From NCBI GenBank assembly GCA_028826165.1, contig JAPDFW010000095.1, forward strand, positions 95,001-159,000: DNA of 64,000 bases, written 5' to 3'. The first letter of the stretch is position 1. Every line of letters starts with the position of its first letter. Made by a program: the position numbers and the translations under genes. Below are positions 1 through 11,718 of this stretch, piece by piece. Below the pieces are notes generated by a model, which saw nothing but the letters and a program-made list of their open reading frames with translations, was not told the origin of the DNA and did no database searches. Origin of the DNA: Anaeramoeba ignava. Its lineage: Eukaryota > Metamonada > Anaeramoebidae.

Positions 1-1
1 G

Positions 2-358
2 GCAAAAAGAATCAAGTATCAAAAACTTTTTGGTCAAGGTGTTAAAGAGGAAAAAGCTCAAGATGATTTATTGAAAACTGAAAAAACTTTGGAAATTGAA
101 AGAGATAAATATCATCGTATTTGCAGAATTTTAACTGCTGAATTGAAAAGATTTGATGTTCAACATCGTCAAGATTTTCGTAATTTATTTCTTGATTATT
201 CCATGTCTCAATTTGCTTTTCAAAGAGGAATTTTAATTCTTTGGAAGAAATTTGTTGAAACTTATCATCAATCATTTGAAAATGATGAAAATGATGAAAA
301 TGAAAATGAAAATGAAATTGAAAATGAAAATTCAAATGAAAATTCAGATTCAGATTAA
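2..358 (+). CDS. Sorting nexin, C-terminal part of a Vps5/SNX1-type BAR domain (5' truncated)
   Basis: The frame is open from the left edge to TAA at 358, so only the last 118 residues are seen. The segment ELKRFDVQHRQDF followed by FLDYSMSQFAFQRG and ILILWKKF matches the last helix of the Vps5/SNX1-SNX2 BAR domain, where a conserved E-x-x-RF-x-x-x-R-x-x-DF stretch precedes an LWxxF ending. In the family this domain forms the curved dimer of the retromer-associated SNX-BAR coat that tubulates endosomes; the PX domain would lie outside the window. After the BAR end comes an acidic DEN-rich tail of about 30 residues made from AATGAA hexamers, a style shared by other genes here. It converges on the importin gene. 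SNX-BAR identity is likely; the exact subtype cannot be told. Confidence 0.72.
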   Translation, partial: AKRIKYQKLFGQGVKEEKAQDDLLKTEKTLEIERDKYHRICRILTAELKRFDVQHRQDFRNLFLDYSMSQFAFQRGILILWKKFVETYHQSFENDENDENENENEIENENSNENSDSD

Positions 359-424
359 TTAATTGATAAAATATAATTATGTTTTATTTCTTTATTTTGA
401 TTTAATTATAAATTCTCGGAATGT

Positions 425-745
425 CTCTTGAGAATTTTTTATCAAATTTTTGATTAAATTTTTTATCAAATCTTAATTTCAAATTTTGATTAAATTTTTT
501 ATCAATTCTTTATCAAATTTTTGATTAAATTTTTGATTAAATTTTTTATTAAATTTTTGATTAAATTTTTGATTAAATTTTTGATTAAATTTTTGATTAA
601 ATTTTTGATTAAATTTTTGATTAAATTTTTGATTAAATTTTTGATTAAATTTTTTATTAAATTTTTGATTAAATTTTTGATTAAATTTTTGATCAAATCT
701 TTTATCAAATCTTAATTAAATTCTTTCTAAATTTTTTATTAAATT
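425..745. repeat. Short tandem repeat, unit about TTTTTGATTAAA, between converging genes
   Basis: About 20 imperfect 12-13 bp units, with TTTTTATTAAA and TTTTTATCAAA variants, fill the space between the sorting nexin stop and the importin stop. It is open in several frames on both strands only because the unit lacks in-frame stops. No gene is seen between 359 and 751. Confidence 0.9.
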
Positions 746-751
746 GTTTTA

Positions 752-3700
752 TTAAATTCTTCTTATTAATTTCTCAATTTCTTCTTGTGAACTTAATTCT
801 GATGCAAGAAAAAGTAAATTTTGAAAATCTTTTTCTTGGAAAAAATTTTGAAACTTGGAAATAATTGAAATCATTCTTTCTTCAATTTCATCATCAATTA
901 ATTGAGTTTCAATAACTTGAGCAATAATTGAAATAATTTTAGGAAGATTTTTGAAATTTTCACCAATAAAAACTTCATCTTCTTCCTCAATAAACTTGCA
1001 AAAAAGATCATATGTTTTTGGAGATTCTTCCTCATCAAATGAAACAGGAAGATAAGAAAGCCAAGCTTGTAAACTTTGTTGATATTGAATATTTTCTCTT
1101 TGAAAATAACAAATTTTTCCAAGTGCACAAATAGCATTATCAGTTGGTGAAGCATTTGATTCTTCACGTGAATCCTTCTGCAGAATAATTGAGTTTAATT
1201 TTTGTGTAATTTCTTGGCAATACGGCCCAAATATTTTGCCTAATTTCTCAGCACAAACGCCAAGACAATAAACAGTTGCTTGTCTTAAACCTTGATCTTG
1301 ACTCAACATAAACTTCATACTTGGTTCATAAAAAAAATCATTCCAATATTTCAAAAACTCATTTTCTCCTCCATATTCCACAATATCCACAAATACACAC
1401 ATTGCCATTTGCTTATCATAATCGCGTGTATTCGGCTCCAAAAACGAAAGATAATATTGCAAAATGTTATTATGGAAAAAATCCAGAAACACTTTTTTGT
1501 GGAATTTCCAAAATTGTGTCATTGTTTCGACAACTAAATATGAAATTTCATCTTCTGTTGATAATTTATCTGACATTTTCTTCTCCAAAGATTCGTGATA
1601 ATGATCTTCGTCCAAATAAATTGTTTGTAACTTCGATTTTCTTTTGATTGAAGACTCAATTACTAAAGGAATGATTGGAAGCAATTTCTCTGCAAATTCA
1701 TCACTTATTGTTGTTTTAACATATCCAAGAATTTCTCCAATACTTTGTATCAAAACTGAGATAACATCAGGAATTTTTTCCTTTTCAAGACATTTGCACA
1801 ATTCAATAAGAAATTGATGAACAAATTCCTCTCGAACTTGAGATAATTCCGAGTAAATGAGCTGATTGTTATTATCATTATTAATTTCAATTTTCAATTT
1901 TGAATCCAAATTTGAATTTTCTTTTTGTGAATTTTCTTTTTGTGAATTTTCTTCCTCATAATTTTCCATCATTACTTTCACTAACTCTGTCCCACACATT
2001 GATGCAAAAGTGCGTGTTGATTCATCATAATAGTAATTTAACAACGGCATAATTGAATCAACTATCATTCTTGAATAGGGAAGAATATTTGATTTGAGTT
2101 GCTCAATTAATTCGTTAATAACTGAAACTGCAACTTGTTTTTCTTCAATTTCTGCAGTTTTAATTTGTATTTTCTGATTCCGATATAAAAGAATTCCATG
2201 AACAGTATTTCCTTGAATTTCTAAATTTTGTTGAGTGGGATTAATTTCATCCTCAGATATAACATGTATTTGAGGTTGTTGAGTTGCTTTTTCCAAAATG
2301 AACGGGATGATTGAAGGTAAAAATGTCCCAAAATGATTGGGAATTGCTGATGCAAGTCTTGCCCATCCTCTTAAAAGATGCAATAGTTGTGGATCATCAT
2401 CTTCCAAATTACTTGATTGAATTTTAAGTAGTTCTTCAATAACTACATCTGAATCTTTAACGAAAATTTCTTCACCAACAGCTTCAGCAATAATTGTGAT
2501 GCATTCGATAAGTTTTGCTCTTAAATTTCTGTAATTTTTATCAGTAGCATTTGAGAATACTTGGGTTAAAAACGGGAATATTGAATCATAAAACTTTTTT
2601 TTATGGAATTTTAAAAATAATTTCTATAAATGAATTTTTGAATTTAAATTCCTTTTTCAAAAATTACTTGAGAAAATGATTCTTTTGAAACAGAAGCAAA
2701 TGAAGAAATTGCAGAAACAATTTGTTCTTGCAATTTAACAGACTCTTGTTGAATCATTTCAACAAACTTTGGCATAAACAATTCTAAATAAGGAGTAATA
2801 ATTTCTTGAGAAATTTCTTGACAAAAAAAAACTAAAGAAAGAAGTGTATGAAATCTAATAACTTCATAAGAATCACTCAATAAATTTAAAAGTTTTGGTA
2901 AATAATCTTCATAATAATTATTCTGAAATGTTTGCACAAAATCCGAACAAAGTCTTTGTGTTGCAATACATGCTGAAAGACGTACTCGAGGATGAGAATC
3001 CTCAAGAGAAAACGAAATCATATTTGCAATCTCATCCAAAAATTCAAGCATTATATCATGACAACCTTCCCCAATTGCTGATAATGCTATTGCAATTCCT
3101 GACCGTTTTTTCCAATCGTCAAGATTTTGTATTTTTTGAAACTGATTTTTTAATATTTCAAAGACTGGATCTCCAAAAGAAAGAGACATTCTTTCAAGAA
3201 CATTTTCTCCAACATTAAATTCTGTTATTATTGATGATTCAAGATCCTTGAGTTTTGAAACGTTATTTGGATTCAATGAGAGAATTACATGATTTTTTAA
3301 TGAGTATAATTGAAATTATCTTATTTTTTGATTTTTTATTTACAAAATTATTTTCCCAATCTTCATTTTCTTCATCAATATTAAAAATCATTTCAAGTGA
3401 TGTATTAAATAATGATTCAATAAAATTTTCTATTCTTTCTGCAATTCCTGTTGCATTTTCAGCAAAGGTAACAAGAAATTCTAATGAAAGAAATCTAATT
3501 TGTATTTTATTGAAAATAATTTTTAATTTTTAAATTAATTTTTAATTTTAATTTTTAATTTTAATTTTAATTTTAATTTTAAATTTAATATTAATTTTAA
3601 AATGAATTTTGATTTTAATTTTAAAATGAATTTTAATTTTAATTTTAAAATGAATTTTAATTTTAATTTTAAATTTAATTTTAATTTTAAATTTAATTTT

Positions 3701-4881
3701 AATAATTAATTTGAATTTTGATTTTAATTTTAATTTTAAAATGAATTTTAATTTTAATTTTAATTTTAAATTTAATTTTAAATTTAATTTTAATTTGAAT
3801 TTTAAAATGAATTTTGATTTTAATTGGAACAATAAATATCTTGAGGAAATTCATTAGAAACTGAAATTTTAAAGAAAATTTGACAAAAAGAATTATAATA
3901 TTGTCGATAAAATTGTGGAAGAATTGAAACAATATCAGTTAATTCTTGAATAATTTCTTCAATTAAATCCATCTTTTGTTGATTTGTTAATTCAAAAAAT
4001 AATTGTAATATTGAAGGAATAAAAACAGTAAATGATTCTCTTTTTTGTTTGTTTAAAATCAATATATATTTGTTAAAAGCTTTTGTTGCAAAAAATCGAA
4101 TTTGAAGAGAATTTTTTTCTGAAAAACTTTGTTTAAATATTTCAAAAATTTCATTTGGAATTGATTTAATCATTTCTGGTATTTGTAAAGAGAGTTGTTG
4201 AATTAAATATAATATATCAACTTGAAGTTGTTCATTTGAATCATTTACATTTTTAATAATAAATTGTATTAAATCATCCCATTTTTCTAAATAATTTTAA
4301 TTTTAATTTTAATTTGAATTTTATAAATAATTTTAATTTTATAAATAATTTTAATTTTAATTTTAATTTTGGTTTTAATTTTAATTTTGGTTTTAAAATG
4401 AATTTTTTTAATAGATACCAGAATCATAAGAAGTAGAAGCTAAAACAGAAATTGCATCACAAACTCTTTTTCTTAAAAAATTATTTGGTTGAATTTGAAA
4501 TGTAATTAAAAGTTGATTTTGAATTTGAATTTGATTTTCTCTATTAATATTTTTCCAATAAATTTGAGTTGGTGAAATTGCTTGTCTAAAAAGAATAGCT
4601 GATAATAATCTATTCTATTTTTAATAAAATTATAAAAAATTTTAAATTTAATTTTTTTAACGTTTTTTTTTCTTTTTTTTCTTTTTTTCTTTTTAATAAA
4701 GAATAAAAAATACTTGTTGAGAATTTGATTCTTGTAAAACTTTTAATAAAAATTCTAAACATTGAATTGAATTATTTTGTAAAAATTCTGTATAAATTTT
4801 TTCAGCTTCATTTCTTTTAAAATTATTTGTTTCTAAAAGTTGTGTTAATAATTCTTCAAATTCTTTAATTTGTTTTTCCAT
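752..4881 (-). CDS. IPO5: Importin-5 / Kap121-like karyopherin beta (six exons)
   Basis: A HEAT-repeat nuclear import receptor of about 1140 residues (family usual about 1100). It binds cargo in the cytoplasm and releases it to RanGTP in the nucleus. Matches to importin-5 run in order along the whole length: RKRVCDAIS near the N-terminus, the acidic EENEDWENN stretch, ALSAIGEGCHDIM with DSHPRVRLSAC, the diagnostic MEDDDPQ (here LEDDDPQ), and NLPKIISIIAQVIE near the end. Exons read on the minus strand are 4714-4881, 4419-4614, about 3832-4286, 3344 to about 3505, 2668-3246 and 752-2623. Introns at 4615-4713, 4287-4418, 3247-3343 and 2624-2667 have GT-AG ends and keep phase. The exon 3/4 junction (about 3506-3831, filled with a TTTTAA-type repeat) could not be placed with canonical ends in phase. 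The start is the first ATG, giving MEKQIKEFEELL. Confidence 0.93.
3508..3832. repeat. Intronic TTTTAA-type hexamer repeat in the importin-5 gene
   Basis: Tandem units of ATTTTA with interspersed TTTAAAATGAA variants fill the whole intron between exons 3 and 4. A similar but shorter tract occupies the intron at 4287-4418. Both sit between exons whose translations are contiguous in importin-5, so the repeats are intronic. Confidence 0.85.
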
Positions 4882-4984
4882 TTAAAAAAAAAAATAATTA
4901 GAAAAAAATGAAAAAAAAATTAATTTGGAAATAAATTTCTTTTAATAAAAAAATTGGAAAAAAAAAATAAATCAAAAATAATCT

Positions 4985-5245
4985 TTCTTTTTCTTTTTTT
5001 TTTTCTTTCTTGTTAATTAATTTGTTCTCTTTCTCTTTTTTGTTAATTAATTTGTTTTCTTTTTCTTTTTCTTGTTAATTAATTTGTTCTCTTTCTCTTT
5101 TTTGTTAATTAATTTTCTTTTTCTTTTTTGTTGATTAATTTGTTTTCTTTCTCTTTTTTGTTGATTAATTTGTTCTCTTTTTCTTTTTTGTTAATTAATT
5201 TGTTTTCTTTTTCTTTCTTGTTGATTAATTTGTTTTCTTTGATTG
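4985..5245. repeat. 30-bp tandem repeat crossing the stop codon of the large surface-protein gene
   Basis: Eight units about 30 bp apart carry a TTAATTAATTTG or TTGATTAATTTG core at about 5013, 5043, 5075, 5105, 5131, 5161, 5191 and 5221, separated by CT-rich spacers. The last unit overlaps the final codons and stop of the gene ending at 5225. The rest of 4882-5224 is T- and A-rich with no gene seen. Confidence 0.85.
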
Positions 5246-8200
5246 ATTTAAAGATAAATTCTGTTTGAAAAATTTATTCGTAAGTCTTTTTGATTTTTTA
5301 ATATCTTTTGGAGTGAAATTTGTATTTGAATTCAAATATAAAAGTCCTTCAAATCTAATTTTTGTTAAAAGATTTGTAAATTGAATTTTTTCTTGTAAAG
5401 AAGCTTGAATAAACCAAGCTTTAATAATAAGATAAAAAGAATCTTTCCATTTGGGTAAAATTGTTTTCCAAAATTGATCAATTTTCAATTTTTGTTTTTC
5501 AGTTTCTTTTGAATTATAATAATCTTTGATTTGTTGAAAAAATTCTCTATGAGATTTGTTTTTATGATCCGAACTTTCAAGAATCCAATCCCAAATCAAA
5601 AAAAAGGAAGGTTTTGAAGCTAAAAATTTCAGAATAGTTTGTCCACTTGCAATTTCAATAGATTTTTGAACCTCATCAACATCTTTTCCTTTGTGAACTC
5701 TTACTCTGTGTCGAATTTCAAAAAGAATCATAATAATAAGAGTTGAAAATGAAACCCAAATTAACACTACAATAACTGTTGCTAAAATCCCTTTTGCACT
5801 TGTTTCTTCTAAATCATTTGAAACGAAAACCATTCCTGAAAAGAGAATAATTTCGGAAAAGCAAATCAACACAAATTCAAGTGTGTTGTGTCGATCTGAA
5901 ATGAAAGGCTTTGCATGAATTTGTAAAACAAGAGCAAAAAGAAGAACAATAACGCAAATGACTGGCTGAATAACTGAATCAAATGAAAGAAATAATTGAG
6001 CAATAGTCAAAAATAATTTGCGAATCATCACAAATATTTCCCAAAAAAACCATTCTTTTGTGTATCTTGCACATAGCAATCCAAATCTTAAATCAAATGT
6101 TTCTTCATCAAGTTTTTTAGAAGAAACAAAAAAAAGAATCATAAGAATAAAAGGGATTCCAAAAACATAAAGAACCAGAAAAAGTATTGCCCACGGAAGT
6201 ATATCTTTCCACCATTTATCATAACAGAAAAGTGCTGGATCTCCTCCAAATGTATATGTTCCTTCTGATTGCTTTTTGCAATCAAATATTTGGAGAACTT
6301 TGTAAGAAAGAAATAAATACACAAAGGACAGAATTGTTGTGTATGAATTGATCAAATTGTTATGGAGAGATTTCCTCTGTTCTTTGCCAAATCCATGTGT
6401 AAAAAATTGACTAATTTTGAATCTTAACCAGGGAAAGATATAAATGTATTTGTTTGTTGTTTTTCTACTTGGTTTTGAACAAAATCTTGGGAATTTTCTC
6501 ATGAATCCTGCTCCACATTTTTCAACAATTTTGGAATGAATGAAAACAAGAAAATAAACAAACAACAACACAAAGAAAAGAATGAAAGGGAAAACCATGC
6601 AAAGGATCCATTTTTGGGTATAAGTTAAAGGTAAACTGCATTCAACTGCAAGAAAATCAATATTGAAATTGAATATCGAAATTGATCTCCATGTTGATTC
6701 AATCGAACTTGGCCAATTTAATTTAAGTCCTGATATGACTGCAAGAACTTGAAGAAAAGAGAACATAATACTAAAAGACGCGAAATAATTTTTAATTTTT
6801 CTTGCAATAATGAAAAGAAACAAACAAAGGAAAACAATCAAAAAACCAACAAGAATCAATCGATTTTTTTGATTATTAGGGCATTTCATGCATTGCTCTC
6901 CGAATTTGTAAAATCCTTTCAAACAAGCTGCACATAAATTACCACTATATCCAAGTTCACTGTTACATTTATTAGTTCCTCCTCCTGGACATGCCTCTTT
7001 CACTGAGCATTCAAGAAATGTTGCTGGATCTGAATCTGAATGCCAAAATCCTTCTTCTGCAGAAGGGAAAAGAATTCCAACATCATTGCACACAGTTCCT
7101 TTCGGACAAAGTTTGCATACCTCACTTGCAATCCCATAATATCCTACTGAACAAAGACAATCATCAATATCTGATGCTCCATAAACATTTGTTTCTGAAT
7201 TTGCTGGGCATGATTTGCATATTTCTTTTCCCATTTCATCTTGATAAGTATCTCTTCCGCATGCAATACAGAATCTTTGTCCTAATAGATCGTTATATGT
7301 CCCACTAAAACAAGGATAGCAAGTTGCAGATCCTTCTTGTGGATTGAATGTTCCTTTTGGACAATATTCACATTTTGTTGGATTATCACTGAAGTTTCCA
7401 GTTCCACAAAGTTGGCAACCTGTAGAACGATTGTCAGTATTGTATTGGCCTGGTGAGCATTCTTCGCAATTAGCTGAGCCATTTTTGGATGAAAATGTTC
7501 CTGGCAAACATTCAAAACATTCTGTTTGTTCTTGAGCTGATTGATAATATCCTAAACCGCAAGGTGTGCATTCTGCTTGCGCTGTATCGTTTGCAACATA
7601 TCCTGGTTTGCAAGGAATACAAGAAAATGCACCGTATTCATTATTATATGTTCCATTAGCGCAATCAATACATTTTTGATCAAAACCTCTACTATATTGT
7701 CCTTTCGGACATCCTTTTACTTTTGCTTTTATCCAATTCCCATCTTGTGAAAATTCAATATATTGTTCATCTTGTGATTGAAGTTTTTCTACATTAAATG
7801 GATAGAATGCAATTAAATAAATTGCATTATATGGATAATATCTTGGACTTCCTTCTGATTCTGGAAGTAAATCAAACCATATTTGTCCATCTATTTCCAG
7901 TACTTGATCAATTGACAAATAACTCAAATCATTTTTCAATTTGAAAGTAATATTTGTATTCGAACTTAAATTAAAATCCCCTGATAATATAATTCCTTCT
8001 TGAATTATGAAACTTCCATTAAAAGTTACTGTTTTAAAATTTACAACATTAATCGTTGAATTAGTTAAATATGTTATTGCAGAAATATTATTTTTAACAT
8101 TAGTATTATCCAAAATGGATGCTGCTGCAACGTTTAAAGTGGAATTATTTAATTCAAAATGTTCATGACTGTATAAACTGTGCAATATGATTTGAGAGTC

Positions 8201-11200
8201 ATATGCTGAAAAATTTCCATAATTATAATAATTAGTGGAACCTAAAGAAAAAATTGATGATTCAATAAGAAAAACTCCTTGATTATCAAATTCTATAAAC
8301 GCAGTATCATGAATCAATGAAACTGAATTATCATATTCTAAAATGCCAAATATTGGAGGAATTTGGAAAACTGAATCAAAGAAAGAAATTTTAGTGCCAT
8401 TTTCAGTATTAAAACTATTTCCTTCCAAGGTTGAATTTGAAATGGTTATGAAATATTCAGAATCAAAAAAATTTATTTGTCCAGATACAATAATATGAAC
8501 AAAATCAATTTGAACTTCATCATAAATATTCAAATCTGCTGCAATATTAATTTGTTGCTGGAAACTTCCCATTCCTTTAATTTTTGCTGATTTACTTAAA
8601 TTTAATCCTTTTTGAAAAGTTACATTATTGTATACTTCAATAATTCCTGAAGAAGATACTTCTTGATCGAAAAAAGTAACAAGAGGAGAATTAACATTTA
8701 TATTCCCTCGATTATCAACAGAAAAATTAAAATAAACTTGAGTAGGTGATCCAACAAAAAATTTTTCTTCTTCTTCTTTGTTTTCATTGCTTAAGGTTGT
8801 ATAATTTGGATTTATTATCATATTTCCTTCATTCACAATTTCTGATAAATAATCGATGTTTGTGAGACTATATGTTTTGATTATCAAATTAGATGTATTT
8901 TTGATATCGAATTTAATATTATTGAAAATAGCACCTCCATTGATTTCAACAATTCCTGATGATGAAATTAATGATTGGTCAGTTCGGTTTTCGTTAACAA
9001 AAGATTCTGGTGTGCCATCTCCAAAAATTAATTTTGAATAACTGAAATTTGTTGTAATTTTTGTGAAATTGAGTTTTCCTTTGATCAAATTGAGATAATT
9101 AAGAAAAATATCAGTTTCTAAATGAGCTTCTGCACTGGAATCATGAATTTCTAATCTTCCAATACTACCATAATAATAATTATATATTCGTAAAATAGAT
9201 CCATAAAGTGAAATTCCCCCGCTCAAATCACTTATTACATCTCCATTAATTTCCAAATCAACATTTTGTAATTCAAGTGTTGATCCATATATAACAGAAA
9301 AATTTAAATTATCTTGTCCTTGATTATTAGTGAAATCCAAAAATGTATGATTTATTGAAAAAATTGTGAGATTTGAATTTGAATTTAGATCTAATCCTGA
9401 ATAAGATCCGAAAAAAATATTTGATGAATTTAGATTAAGGGTTGATTGGATATTTTCTTTTGCTTGAATTTTCCCATATTCTATTGTTATATACGAATTA
9501 CTGAAATAATTAGTGCCTTCAATTAAAACATTTTGTAAAATTGAATTAAACCCAGTTATGTTTGAACTTCTTATTTTGAGTGAAGGAAGATTGGGTTGGA
9601 TGTTAGAAAAAGTCAAATTTACTTGATTAAGAGTCAATGGATATTCATTTTCTGAATTACAATTTAAAATCATAAAAGGATCAGCAAGTTCTGAATTTTC
9701 AATCTTTAAAAATCCATTTAATATGATGTTTGTATTCTTAAAGATACTTGTGTTTAGATATGAAAGTACCAAATTTCCAGTTTCGTTGATTTGAATAATT
9801 TCTCCTTCTAATACTGAGCTAATACTCAAATTTCCTCCAACACTTAATTGTTGTATCGAAAATATTCCATTTCCATAAATTTGATAATTTGAACCATCTT
9901 CAAAGTTTGTAATTGGTGAATTTAAAGAAGAGTTTTGAAAATAAAGTGATCCTATTCCATTAAATGTTGTGAATGGTGATGAAATATTGATATAATTGAT
10001 TGATGAGAAGTTTGAATCAAATCTCGTTCTATTTTCAACAAATAAAAGAATACTATTATTTGCTGAAATTGAACCTCCATTGATTGAGATGATTGGAATT
10101 GTATAATTTGTGTTTGGTTGGTTAGAATATAATTCCAGATTGGCATTAAAATTTTCCAAACTAATATTAGGAAGATGAACTAAATTCAGATAAGTGTTGA
10201 TAGAAAAATTATTGTATAATTTAATGTAGTTATCAAATTCAGAATAAGTATCGGAATTTCCCAAACTCAAGATTTGTAAAGAAGAATTAATTATTTTGAC
10301 TCCTGTTTCATTGAAAAAAAGATTATTTGTAATTTGGAGAGTTCCTAAACCATTTAATGAAGTTACTCCAATAAAGTCAAGTCTTTTGATTGTAAGATTT
10401 TGATTGATTTCTAAATTTGAATTGTTAAGTATCAAAGATAATCCGCTTGTTTCAAAAGAACAATTTGAAGAAAGAATAAAACAATCTTTTTGGATTTTAA
10501 TTTGAGTTTCATCCGTTGTAAAATTTGTACCAGTAAAAATAAGAGAAGAATCAATAATTTGAGAATTTAAAGGATATCCATGAAAATCGAGGGAAGTGTT
10601 CACATTTAAAACATCACCTGTAATTGAAGAATTTCCCCAAATCGATAAAGTAGAAGTAGTTAAATTTGATATTTCAATTGAAGAATTTTTCAAAGTCAAA
10701 TATCGAAGTTCTACCTCAGTAGTGTTAAATGTTAAATTTATGTTTTCGATCCAAAATTCTGCTGGGTTACAGTTAATTAAATTAATTGGAATCCGATTAA
10801 TTGAGAAAAAAAAATTTCCTTCACATCCATTCATTGTTAGAGATGCTCCTGATTTATCTAGTGCATCAAAAAAAAATTTTTGCATATAAACGGGATTTTC
10901 ATCAATCAAAGACTCAACCAAAAAATTTGAATTAGTGGAAAAGATAAAAGAACCTTGATCAGAAAGTTCAGTTATATTACAATTCAATAATTCAACATAT
11001 GAATCTGTCACTAGCATGTGAGATGTTAAACCAAAAGAGATACTATCAAAAATGAAACTACTTCCTACTCGAATTATCATTTGAGGTCTGAAAGTAAAAT
11101 TAGTTCCACAATTTGATCCATTGAAAACAATATTTGTACAATTTTCAAACTATTTCAAAACAAAACAAAACAAATTTAAATTTAATATAAAAAAGGAATG

Positions 11201-11664
11201 AATCTTTTTTTTTTGTTAGAATTATTAATTACAGTAACATCCCCATAAATTGATGTTGATTCGTTAAGTTCTTCAAGACAAAAAATTGTTATCTATTAAA
11301 CCAGAAAAGGAAATTAAAAAACAAACTAAATAAAAAACAATTTAAAATTTTTTGGATAGTTTTTTGTTACATCTGAAAAATTAGAAACAGTGTTGTTGAT
11401 GTAATAACTTTCATTTGGTTGAAGATAATAATTTTTTCCGCTGTATAATTCCGACATATTAGTAGGAAAGGGATCAAAATCACAACAAATCATTTCTAAA
11501 AAAAAAATAACAGAAATCAAAAAAAAAAAATTTTTTTTTTAATTTGAAAAGGCAAATATTTAATAAATTTTTTTTTTTGAGTGTTTTTTTTTTTTGTATT
11601 GATTACTAAAATTTAAAATGAGAATAAAAAAAGAAATTGAAATGAAAGTGGCAAAAGAGTTCAT
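5225..11664 (-). CDS. Giant surface protein: beta-helix-like ectodomain, Cys-rich GCC2/GCC3-like repeats, multi-pass membrane C-terminus
   Basis: Four exons (11607-11664, 11371-11495, 11233-11292, 5225-11149) give 6168 nt, a multiple of three, encoding 2055 residues; all three introns are GT-AG. Exon 1 encodes a clear signal peptide beginning MNSFATFISISFFILILNF. Residues about 100-1200 are Asn/Ser-rich short beta-strand repeats with many N-x-S/T sequons, as in pectin-lyase-like helices. From about 1226 to 1500 come repeated C-x2-G-x-Y/F ... C-x2-C modules (CPKGQYS, CKPGYVA, CLPGTFSS, CPKGTFN) like the GCC2/GCC3 ephrin-receptor-like fold. About 1510-1880 holds some eight hydrophobic helices, followed by a ~170-residue basic cytoplasmic tail. 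The architecture suggests an adhesion or sensory receptor; no ligand or signalling motif can be named. The first in-frame ATG of the last exon (11080) is not the real start. Confidence 0.85.
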
Positions 11665-11718
11665 AAATCTTTGTAAAAAAAAATGAAAAGAAAAAAAATG
11701 AAAAAAAAAGTTTTGGGA

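Noticed and set aside
502-715. Overlapping open frames on both strands encoding IKN or IKF repeats
   Set aside because: They are translations of the TTTTTGATTAAA repeat between two converging genes; no start context, homology or conserved composition.
11080-11149. ATG at 11080 as the true start of the large surface protein
   Set aside because: Three upstream exons with phase-matched GT-AG introns supply a signal peptide and make the coding length a multiple of three.
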